From positions 62,001-126,000 of the forward strand of contig JAKOGH010000324.1 in assembly GCA_024811115.1 (NCBI GenBank): a stretch of 64,000 nucleotides of DNA. Direction: 5' to 3'. The position numbers were made by a program, and so were the translations under genes. The stretch comes from Terana coerulea (Eukaryota > Basidiomycota > Agaricomycetes > Polyporales > Phanerochaetaceae). Below the pieces are notes generated by a model that saw only the letters and a program-made list of their open reading frames with translations, did not search any database and was not told where the DNA came from. Shown in pieces: positions 23,052 through 33,388 of the stretch (the stretch's first letter is position 1; each line of letters begins with the position of its first letter).

Positions 23052-25312
23052 ATGGCCTCACAGACACCAGACCGAAAGTACACTGGCGAGGGAACCTTGG
23101 AGAATCCCTTTGTGGTCGACTGGGACATTGACGATCCTGCAAACCCATTCAACTGGTCCATCCGTCGCAAGTGGTTCATCACTCTTCAGGTAGGTCCTCA
23201 CCATGCTACTCGCCCATCATATGGCTCCATACCATTTTCCTCATCTGTCCAGATGGCTTTAGGGACGTGGACGGTGTCTTTCTGCAGCAGCGTATACTCT
23301 GGAGGGCTGTCGTCGATGATGAGGGATTTGCACATATCCGAGGAGGTGGCCCTTCTGGGGATCTCGCTCTACGTCCTGGGATTTGGCCTTGGGTACGTCC
23401 ACCCTTCCAGCACATCACCCCTTTGACCTAACCTGCTGTTAACCTAGGCCACTCTTGTTCGCTCCGCTTAGCGAGGTAAGTGTCGAAGAACAATCTTGGC
23501 GATTGTATGAGGCTCACATTCCCATCGTTTTAGATCTACGGTAGAGTAGGTGGGACAACGTGTCAAGCCCTACCACATACTGATATCATCTTGTGGCTTC
23601 AAGCGTGCAGTGTTCTTGATCACTTACAGTATCTTCACCTTGCTTCATTTGGGTGGTGCGTTGGGCACTAGTGCAGGTGCCTTGCTCTCGACGCGTCTAC
23701 TAGCAGGCATCTTCGGGTCATCTCGTGCGTTTATCGCCGCTCTGTTCCTGTTGCTGGCGCTGACTCGCCGCATAGCTCTGACCAATGCCAGTGGCATTCT
23801 TGCCGATATGTGGACTGCCCGAGATCGAGGGGTAGTCTCATCAAGTCAGTACATGCCCGCTATCTCTCACGCTTCTGTTGCATTGATTGTGCTACTTCCA
23901 GTATACGCTACCGCGCCGTACATTGGTGCCAGTGCGTCTCATGTTTACTTCTGAACACTTCGTTACTTAATACCACCACGTATAGCTATTGGACCTACAG
24001 TGGGCGGATGGATTGTCCAGTCACGCCTTGGATGGCGCTTCAACTTTTGGCTCATGTTCATCTTCTCCGCTCTCTCATTGATCATTGGATACGTGGTCAT
24101 GAGCGAGACGGTAAGTTACCTTATCTACACTGCCGATGCATCACGTCTAACTACCATGGCAGTATGCCCCGGCTCTACTCAGAAGACGCGCAGCTGCTAG
24201 CTCAAGAATCAGAAGGATGCCCACACTACATATCTACCTACGACCTGGGGAGAAAACGATCTTTTGCACAGATAATGAGGCTAAATCTCAAGCGGCCATT
24301 CAGTATGTCATCACGAGAGATGGCTGACTACGAATATACTGACAACCGTTGAACCTCTTAGTGTTCCTTGTGACAGAACCAATTGTACTGCTCTTGGCGC
24401 TGTATATCGCCCTCGTTTATGGGACCTTATACGCCTTCTTCGCCGCTTTTCCCATTGTTTTCCAGGACATTCGAGGCTTCTCCCCGGGCGCCGGTGGATT
24501 TGCATTCCTCGGAGTGTGCGCTGGCATTGTAATCGGCACTGCTGCCTCTCCGGTGCAGAACATTATTTATCGAAGAGCGATGGAGCGAAGTGAAACAGGG
24601 ATCGCACCACCGGAGGCGTGAGTCACATTATATTGAATGACGGCGTCTTTGCTTTGAGCTGACTGATTTATCTCACGGTACTCCAGCCGATTGTACATGC
24701 CAATGCTGGGCGCAATTATGTGTCCTGTAGGTCTATTTTGGTTTGCATGGTGCGGTTAAGTTCATCTGCTGGTTCACTCACATTTTCTCGCTGACTACCG
24801 CATAGGACTTGTTTGCCGCCTACTCATTGGATTGTCCCCATATTAGCCGGCTTTCCATATGGCTGCAGCATCGCGCAAATCATGCAGGGATCTGCGCAAT
24901 ACATCATGGATGCTTACGGCATCTACTGCGCTAGCGCTCTCGCTTCCACGGTCGTCCTGCGATCCGTACTAGCGGCGGTTTTTGCTCTTATAAGCCCCAC
25001 TATGTACAGGCACCTAGGATGCGAGTGGGCGACTTCAATCTTTGCATTCCTATCCTTGGCCTGCATGCCGTTGCCGTTTTTGTTTCACGTGAGTTTGAAT
25101 CGGCGCTCTCCTGCAAACGTTTTGCTGATCCTTGTCATTCATCTTGGATCCAGAGATACGGGCCGATGATTCGGGGCAAGTCCAGCTTTGCCACCAATAT
25201 TAATACTGTCGGCGGTCGTCCGCAGGTACAATCCGAGTCTGCGCAAGATGCTATGCGAGGTGTCGAAATGGAGCAGAACAACAATATTTCTTCCCTTGTA
25301 ACGCCCATTTAA
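23052..25312 (+). CDS. MFS transporter, DHA1 (fungal multidrug/polyamine) type
   Basis: The N-terminus MASQTPDRKYTGEGTLENPF with VDWDIDDPANPFNWS before the first helix is the usual signature of fungal DHA1 transporters. Helices and motifs in order: WTVSFCSSVYSGGL, LGISLYVLGFGLGPLLFAP, motif A in LSEIYGRR, LLAGIFGSSPLTNASG, LADMWTARDRG, APYIGAIGPTVGGW (motif C region), GWRFNFWLMFIFSALSLIIG, a loop, FLVTEPIVLLLALYIALVYG, LYAFFAAFPIVF, and four C-terminal helices ending at 25312. At least ten introns are needed. One exon of 12 nt (23534-23545) encodes IYGR of motif A. A frame change near 24185-24200, after YAPALLRRRAA, is not explained by splicing. Such proteins export toxic compounds or polyamines across the plasma membrane; the substrate is unknown. 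Confidence 0.85.
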
Positions 25313-25673
25313 TCACGGTCATGGATGGGAGCTTTGCTCGGTACACGTGTTTCGATTAACTGTGACGGTAGAGTACCGTCCTTCTAGCCTTTCCGTCATT
25401 CATTCGTTAGTCTTTACATTTTTGTTTCCCGACCTCAATACTGGTTTATGGATTGGATTATGCTGTTTCCGAAATGAAGCGAGTTGCCTCTCGTGATTGT
25501 TATTCAACGTGATTAGTGAAGTCTGAGACATGGATGTGGAAGTTCATGATTATAAGAAGCAAGCAAGCCCTTTGTGGCGGCCACGCGAGTGAAACGTTCA
25601 CGTGATACAGTCTCAATATGGGCGTTCATAGGCGCTTGCATGCAACTTGAACGGCCATCTGGTCTCAATTCCC
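25313..25673. other. intergenic, no gene recognised
   Basis: Terminator of the MFS gene and leader of the LRR gene. Nothing else seen. Confidence 0.5.
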
Positions 25674-28668
25674 ATGTCGCGTATCCCACAATCTTCGTCG
25701 CCGCGTACAACGCCCCGAACGCCTGGAAAGACTGCAACTGCGTCTACCTCACGGCTTGGCGCGTCCACTACTAACCGCCTAAGACCCCCGGCGAGCCCGA
25801 CACCTGGCAGCAGGACTCTTCGACCACAGGCGAGCCAGCAGAGCTTGAAGTCTGCGAGCCCAACCAAATCACCACTCAAACGCACCAAGCCTCTCCCTGA
25901 TGATCTGGCAGAAAAGCCTAAGGTTCCTTCGATAAGTATTAGAGAGCAAATAGCCCTTAAGAGGGCTGAGACGAAGAAAGCCCTCACGAAGACCGCCACG
26001 AACCGCACTCTGGGCGAATTCGAAGGATTGGAGGATGCTGCGTCAACTCGAAACGCTAGCCCGGATGACAACATGGTGGATCTGGGTAGATGGGCGGTCA
26101 AGGAGACTATAGAACGGGGACGATCAAGTGGTGAGTGTTGCATTACATGTCGAACATCTCCGTGCTTCGCTTGACGTGCAGCAATCCGACCTCAAGCTAC
26201 GCGCGCTATGTACTCGACTGTCATTGCAGGCTGGAGGTCATTGCGCTTACCAGATTCACTTAGGTGTTATCAATCTTGCCTCTCGTGGTTTACCCTGTCT
26301 ACCATCGGCTCTCTTTGAGATTCATTTGGGTATCAAGCCTGAACCATTGAAATTGGTTCCTGTTGAACCACCGATAACCACAAACTCCTCCGATGACGGC
26401 AGTGCCTCTGGTAGACGAGGCGACAGTGGGAATTCTCCTTCATGGTACGAAGCACAAGACCTCACAACTCTGAAGGCGTGGTCAAACGAGATTCTCGAAA
26501 TTCAGCCTGAGATTTCGATGTTCGGTTCCCTGAAAACCATTGACGTATGTTTTGCACTTGATGAACACCACTCTGCGCTAAAATTTGACGTTACAGCTAC
26601 ACAATAATAAGCTCACGGCCTTACCCGACGCCTTCGCTGACCTTACTGAGCTCACATCCCTTGATCTGTCTCACAACTCTATGTCGTCCCTCCCCATCAA
26701 CTTCTTCGCGCTCCCGAGTCTGGTCACATTGAATCTATCGCATAACGCTTTCGCATCGCTTCCTTTCTTTCTCTCCATTTGCATCAGACTCGGCCAACCC
26801 TCTCGCGCGAACGAAGGATCCTCGCGGTGATTGGTTTTCCGAAAGCATAACTCGGGCATCTACACCATTGCCAAAGCTCCTTACACTGAACGTGTCTCAC
26901 AACAAGTTAACGGCGGACTCCATAGACCACGAGGCGGACCATTTACCGGTATTACTCACCAAGCTCGACTTGTCGTCAAACCCGCTTGGCCTGACGACAC
27001 CTCTACTGCGTTCCTTATCCAGGCTTGAACGCTTGACAGAGCTTCGGTGCGAACACGCCGACATAGACGACTCGTCGTTCCCTGTGACGCTTTTCCCTTC
27101 GTCTTCGTCAACGGCACCATTCCCGGCACTGAGAGTACTCGATCTTGGTGAAACACCCGTCACCCGGCCTGTCATCGAAGCTTCATTCCTTCCGACTATC
27201 ATAAAGCAAAGCCTTGAGTTTGAGGTGACCGCGGACGCTCCCAAGCCTGGTACTCTCCGCGTCATCATAGGGAAGCGAGTGGTCAAGGAGACTTGGGAGA
27301 TTGAGGCTGAGAGGCGGGGCAAGGGCCGGGCGGGGCGGCATGTGCAAACAAGCACGATCGACTTTGGTGGAGAGTCCGAGTGGGGTAGTTCATCGAAAGA
27401 CGGGGAGAAGGACAAGCAAAGGGGGAGGTCAGGCTCAGCGATAACAACGGGACTCGCGAAAGAAGCTTGGGAGATCGAGGCTGAGCAAGGCTTGCTAACC
27501 GAGGGTGCAAAACGACGTGCTCGTGCCGCGGCGGTTCTCACCCAAGCTCCATCGAAATCCTCCACTTCACCCCCTACGAAGTCCACAGCGAAGCCCGTAC
27601 AGAAAGAAGCATGGGAAATTGAGGCTGAGCAAGGGCTTTTGACCGCCGGTGGGAGGAGACGAGCCAGGGCTGCTGCTGCCGCAGCCTCCACGTCGGAACA
27701 GCGAGCACCGCCGTCTCAACTATCAAGTTCAGTATCGACGTCTACGGCGTCGCCCACGCCGTCATCAAGCTCTGCGCTGGCTAGTCCACAATATTACACG
27801 GCAGCCTCTCAGACATTGACTTTGCCTTCCTCTGCTGCTGTGCGAAAGCAAGAACACTTCCGGTCGTTCTCACTTGCTATGAAGCCCCCAGCGGCGAGCA
27901 GCAGCGGTGCTTCAGACTTGGCATTGGCGATACCTACGCCGACACTCCCTCTTACTGCCATTGTCTCTCAGCCATTTTCGCATACGCTCAAGACCCTCGT
28001 TTTGACCAACAGGAAGATGGATTCATCATTCAGCCTGCCCGTCGATTCAGATGGACCATTCCTGCCCGCTCTTGAAGAGCTCGTCCTGGAGGGATGCAAT
28101 CTTGGCAACTCTATCGCTACCTCCCGCTATTCTGGAGGTTCCGGGGCAGATATCACCGGTCAGCGGACGAGCGAGCCTTTGCTTCCTCTCTTGGCGAAGC
28201 TTTTCCCGAGCCTGCGGACCCTAGATCTCAGCTACAACGGCCTGACGTCCGAAGCATTCTCTAGGGATGCTCTAGCCGGCGTGATCCTTGCTGTACCATC
28301 TGAAGATGACCAGTCCTCTGGGCGTCCAGGGCTTAGACATCTTCGGTTGCGCGGAAACAGATTGACGGAACTCGACGGCTTCATGGAGGTTGCAGCTCTG
28401 TTCAAGGGAAACCGAAACGTGACGGAGTGGAAGCTTGAAGAGCTTGATCTGCGAGATAATGAGATAGGGAGGCTCCCGCCGGAGATTGGGCTCCTGCCCA
28501 TGGACGTGTTCTTGGTTGACGGCAACGTGTAAGTCTTGCGTTTGTTTCCTGGGAATTCGTAACACTTATTCCACATGACCTTGCAGGTTTCGAGTACCAC
28601 CGAGGAGGGTATGGGAGAGAGAGGGTACGAAGGGTTTATTGAGTTGGCTGAGGGGCCGGATTGAGTAA
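25674..28668 (+). CDS. leucine-rich repeat protein, LRRC40-like, with an internal repeat insertion
   Basis: A disordered Ser/Thr/Pro-rich N-terminus (MSRIPQSSSPRTTPRTPGKT) leads to an LRR array. INLASRGLPCLPSALFEIHL is followed by canonical repeats LHNNKLTALPDAFADLTELT, LDLSHNSMSSLPINFFALPS and TLNVSHNKL. A linker of ~250 residues follows, then a second LRR block (LFPSLRTLDLSYNGL, LEELDLRDNEIGRLPPEIGL) and the C-terminus VPPRRVWEREGTKGLLSWL, ending at 28668. The order resembles LRRC40-type proteins, whose function is poorly defined. The linker holds three copies of a KE(A/T)WEIEAE motif. Exon joins near 26131-26270 are uncertain. A shift near 26764-26770 (T runs before SPFASDSANP) breaks the frame by one. 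The Met at 25674 was preferred over 25647 because the conserved N-terminus begins there. Confidence 0.78.
27284..27670 (+). repeat. three WEIEAE-containing protein repeats inside the LRR gene
   Basis: Copies begin near 27284 (KETWEIEAERRGKGRAGRH), 27458 (KEAWEIEAEQGLLTEGAKRR) and 27602 (KEAWEIEAEQGLLTAGGRRR). The second and third continue with RARAAA. The bases differ at many third positions, so the repeat is conserved at protein level. Confidence 0.8.
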
Positions 28669-29011
28669 GTGCTACTACTATACTTAACGCTGCAAGGGCG
28701 CTGCATCGAAGACCAATTGCATTCTCACTTTTTCGCTTGCGCTGTTTCCCGTGTGCGGAACTGACCACAAAACTCGATATAATGCCAGCCGGTTCGGTGA
28801 GTATTGATACCACTCGAAGTTCCATACTGGTTCTCGTAGCCGCACCCAAGCTCAACATCAAAAGTCCGGCCAACGCCGACACGCAGCAGGAGATCACCGC
28901 CATACCCCAGTTCAGCTTTCGAGCTTATCAAGGATCATCCTCGTCAACTGGACCCGCTAATCTTTCACAGCATAACCACACGTCTCAGGTATCAAGTTTC
29001 AAGGCTAAGTC
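28669..29011. other. spacer or possible 5' exon of the RNA polymerase gene
   Basis: A frame starting at 28782 (MPAGSVSIDTTRSSILVLVA) is open into the next gene but lies in a different frame from the conserved polymerase sequence. It could be leader or an N-terminal extension whose join I cannot resolve. Confidence 0.35.
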
Positions 29012-32000
29012 ATGGATTGGGACGACAACATGTACGACCTCGAAGAGTTCACGGACCATTTCGACGCTCTTAGAATTCTGCGAGACCACACAGTTCCTGT
29101 GTTACTCACCAGAACGACGCAGAATACAAGAACAGGGAATGAATTCGGCTTCAAACCCACACAACTATCGATAGGGACGATCAAAGGCTCAGAGTTCTTC
29201 TCTGGATTCTCATCTTCGGTCGAACGGAGCGGTGTGAATATCCATACCGACAAACCGCTACCAAGCTCATTCTGGATTCGCTTCTCGAAGCAGGTGATAT
29301 ACCCTCATTGGGGATGCTTGATCGCTTCGACCGAACTGACGCGATACTTTATAGTGGTTCCAACTCCGCGCATTCTGCACGGGGATGGGGGACAACATGA
29401 CATTTAGTCCGTACGAGTGCCGCATCCCTTTCAGAGACGTGGTTCCGGGCGGTATCAAGCTGAGGGCTGTGTACAACGGAGATCGTGTCAAGCTGCAGCT
29501 CATCATCCAGTCTCGCCGCCCGGCAAAGTATGCAAGATACTTGAAGGACGTTTTGAAGATCAGCAAGGACGCTGTCTTCGATCGACACGCCACTGAAGCC
29601 GACTTCCATAGGGAACCGGTTCCAGAAGCACATGCTGGACCTGTTTACGTACTTGGAGAACCTACCCTGGAGGTCAACGTATGCTGGCTCGGTTCTCATC
29701 TAATCGTATACTAAGGGATGTGATTGGTAGCCTGGTCTTTGGACCGTTCACAAAATCACCTGGAACATTACTCCAAGGCAATACAAGGTTATGTGGATGT
29801 GTAAGTGCTCCCTTCTTACCTTGTGTATGCCGCGCTTTTCATAACCACGCTGGTCCTTTAGGTATGGTGCGGCTGAGATTACTTGACCTACATCCCGATA
29901 TCGCAACACCGGCTATGCCGCTGCTCGTGCACCCGATGCCGCGCTGGGAAACTGTGAAATCAACCCTACAAAAGCTGTCATTTGAAATCCAGTACTTAGT
30001 CGAGGCATTGCTGTCTCATGGCTCGATTGCCCTGCCGGAAACTGAGCAGCTGCTGGGAGCTCTTGCGCATTACCGCCGTAGCAACCACGCGAGGATTCTG
30101 GAGGGCCTCTTCAAGTGGACTCGAGGTAGAGTGATCCAAGAGGACATACATCGTAAGTGCGGCATGGTGATCCTTTTGTTATACTTTCTTAGACGACATC
30201 AATTCAGATGTTGCCCGTCGTGCACTTGCGTCGGGATTCGAAGCCCAAGATAATCATATTGCCTTCGTAAGGCGTTGTATGGTCACTCCGACTCGATGCA
30301 TACTCTCTCCCCCGGTCGCTGCGAAACATCAAACGAAATGCTGCGCGAGCATTCGGGATTTATTGACTGGTTTTTACGCGTACAATTTGTCGATGATGAC
30401 GGTGATTTCCCTGTGACTGGGGAAACACTCGTGATCGACGACGAATTGCAAGGCATGGAAGGAGTGTTTGCCCGTGTTCGGCGAGTATTGTCCGATGGTC
30501 TGGTCCTCGCCGATCGTCATTATGTTTTTGCGACGTTCAGCGAAAGTCAAGCCAGGTATACTTGTGACATGGTCTTCATGGCCCTTGGAGTTGGGCTGAT
30601 CATTGTTATCGTGTGTAGGGAGCGAGGCTGCTGGATGATCTCGGAAACTGAACAATTCACAGTACAAACGGTTTTGGCCTCCATGGGTGACCTCTCGCAA
30701 GAACGAATAATTGCCAAGCACGCTGCTAGACAAAGCCTGGTAAGCACTGTCAAGCCTTGCGGATCCGTGTGTACTTACACTTACTCTGCGTCAGAAACTG
30801 AGTACAACCCGGACAGTGCCTATGGATGTCGTTATATCAGATTTGCCGGATGTAAAGCGGTATTCCTAGTATGTGTAAAAGGTCTTATAGTTGCTCTAGC
30901 ACACGGCTTACTGCTTTATCGTTAGTGTTTTCACCGATGGTGTAGGCCATTTCAGCCAGGCACTTGCCAACCAGTGTGCGCGTCTTCTCGGTCATCGATC
31001 TACTCCCGTGTCTGCAGCGCAAATCAGGATAGGCGGTGCCAAAGGCGTGCTAGGTGTAGTCGTCGATAAGAATCTAGCGGAGAATGAAATTAGATTGCGC
31101 CCCTCCATGGTAAAGATTCAGGCCGACATGAAGGCTTTGAACGTTATAAAGGTCGGTAGCATGCATTCAACCACGGAACCTTTGTTGATAATGATTAATA
31201 GGTTGCCATGTACGCGCGAGCAAGTCTGAATAGACAGGCAATCCTACTGCTGGAGGATAGAGGTGTTCCTTTGGACACGCTGTTTGGCCTCTTTCTTGAG
31301 GAGAAGAAAAGCATAGAGGGACTCGAAACGGGGTTTCGATCCTCTCCGCCTGGCCTCCATTACTACAGTAATCCTGCCTTCAAATTTTACCAAATGCCCC
31401 TCTAACATTCTTTCTTCTCGCCAGTTCCCTCTTCTACGAGCGTTGAATGCCAAGCTAGACGACTCCCACGTTGATAACGTGACTCGCCTCTTGAAATGCC
31501 GCTTTCTTGGTGACCTAAAGTGGAAAGTGAGTGCTGTAATATCCAACTCGTTGACTCGTTCCTCACTTCCCTACTTAGGCTTGGATTGAGGTGTCGGAGA
31601 GTGCTTTTCTAATGTGGTACTGATCCATCGCATCATGCAGTGGCAAAATATCTGACTTGTTGTACAGGAGTTGCTGACGAGACCGACTCCTTGGAGGAGG
31701 GAGAAGTCTTCTGTCAGATCCAGCCTACGAACTCACATGCCATCGCTGTTCAAGGGCCGTGCACAATATACAGAAATCCATGCCGTCAGTGTTCACTTAC
31801 AACTAGTTATGCCAATACCTGATGAACACCATGCCCATTGTAGTGCACCCTGGGGACATACGGCGAGTCACAGCAGTGGATCGTCCGGAGCTGCGGCACT
31901 TGCGGAATGTCATCGTATTTAACACCAAAGGTCAACGGGACTTGCCGAACATGTGAGCCTTGAACTCCCTGCTCATCCGTCCAGGACATTCAAGCCTGCG

Positions 32001-33274
32001 ATAGGCTTTCTGGTGGTGACTTGTAGGGCATCTATGCCTCGTTTCAATTGCATCTACTGAGGTGCACTTCAGAGACGGTGACCTCTACTCTTTGATATGG
32101 GACTCCAGGCTTTTGATCCCCGAGGACTCGGTTCACGAACCTATGGATTACACACCATCAACCCCCATAAAAAGCCTAAGACCTGTTACGATCGAGCAGA
32201 CAAAAGAGGTTCGTGCATTACCAGCAGTCGCTTTCACACAGCTCTTCACTCACCATGTGCACCGACAGCACTTCTTGAATTTCATCAAGAACGACGTTCT
32301 TGGCAGAGTCTGCAATGCTCACATGGCGCTGGCTGATATGTACAGCCCATCTGACTTCCAATGCCGCGAGCTCGCCGGTCTCGCCTCGCAAGCCGTGGAT
32401 TTTCCGAAGACTGGGGTTGCAGTCCGTCAGGATCAACTCCCACTCATCAAGAAATATCCAGATTTCATGGGAAAGGTGCGCAATGGACACCACTGAAGCA
32501 CCATTCTACATACTGACGGTCACCTCAGGAATGGAAGTCCATTCGGACGTTTAAAAACAGCCCATACAGTCCTATCCAAGTGAGAAAGCCCTGGGTCGCA
32601 TGTTTCGGGAAATCGACCCAGACCCTACGTTTGACGAGATCATGGACCGTACAGGGAACCCGCGTATACTGGCTCTGGAGCAGCCTGCCGCATACGTGCA
32701 ATTCCTGGAGGCTGCGGCGGTGCACAAGGCCAGATACGAATTCGAGTTGACAGGCTTGCTGCGGCGGTGCGTAGTAACTCGACACCAGGTGCTGCTACAC
32801 ACAGACTGACGTATGCTTGCTAGGTACAACATCAACGAGAGCGAGTGCGTAGCAGGAGTGCTACTGAGGTCACCGAAGATCCGAATCAAAATGGAGAAGG
32901 ATCACGATCTTCGAGTTAGTCTTCAGCTGACTTCGAGTGCACATGAAAATCTTACGAACACCATCTAGGTCGCCGTCCGCGACGCATATGCTGCTCTTCG
33001 CACATCAGCCGTTCGCCGTATTCAAGACCACCTTTTGGAGCATCCTGCAACGGCTGAGTCCGAGACGGACCTCCGTGCATGGGCTCTGGCGTCGTACAAG
33101 CTAACTCACGATCCAGCTTTTGCGGATTATTTGAAGGTGGATTGGACAACGTTTGACCTTGAGATGTTCGACGACGACGAATTCTTGGATATAGACCTGG
33201 AAGATGTCGAGGTACCGGAGAGACGTCTTAGCTACCCCTGGCTGTTACCAGATGCACTGCTTTCCTTGGTATAA
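29012..33274 (+). CDS. RNA-dependent RNA polymerase of the eukaryotic RNAi (QDE-1/RDR) family
   Basis: About 1,050 residues over more than ten exons. The catalytic block is clear. VFTDGVGHFSQAL and AQIRIGGAKGVLGV precede RLRPSMVKIQA, GVADETDSLEEGEVFCQI, TIYRNPC|LHPGD and the active-site SGGDLDGDLYSLIWD. The DLDGD Mg-binding aspartates are split by a 50-nt intron (32023-32072) and intact after splicing. Upstream are the neck-type segments FEIQYLVEALLSHGS and RCMVTPTRCILSPP. The family makes dsRNA from aberrant transcripts to feed Dicer/Argonaute silencing. The frame is broken at about four places: ~29255, 29381-29384 (G4), 30309-30313 (C5), each apparently one base short, and ~31614, with one base extra at a donor. 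Either the gene is decaying or these are sequence errors. The start at 29012 is provisional. Its stop lies 114 bp from the stop of the convergent Atm1 gene. Confidence 0.88.
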
Positions 33275-33388
33275 TCTCTTGTTTGCATGTATGAATAATG
33301 GAGCAGGAACGCTGAATATTGTAAAATAAAAATATGAGATGGATTGGTACAAAACTCCGCAACAAAATTGTCGAGTCGGAGGTCTAGG

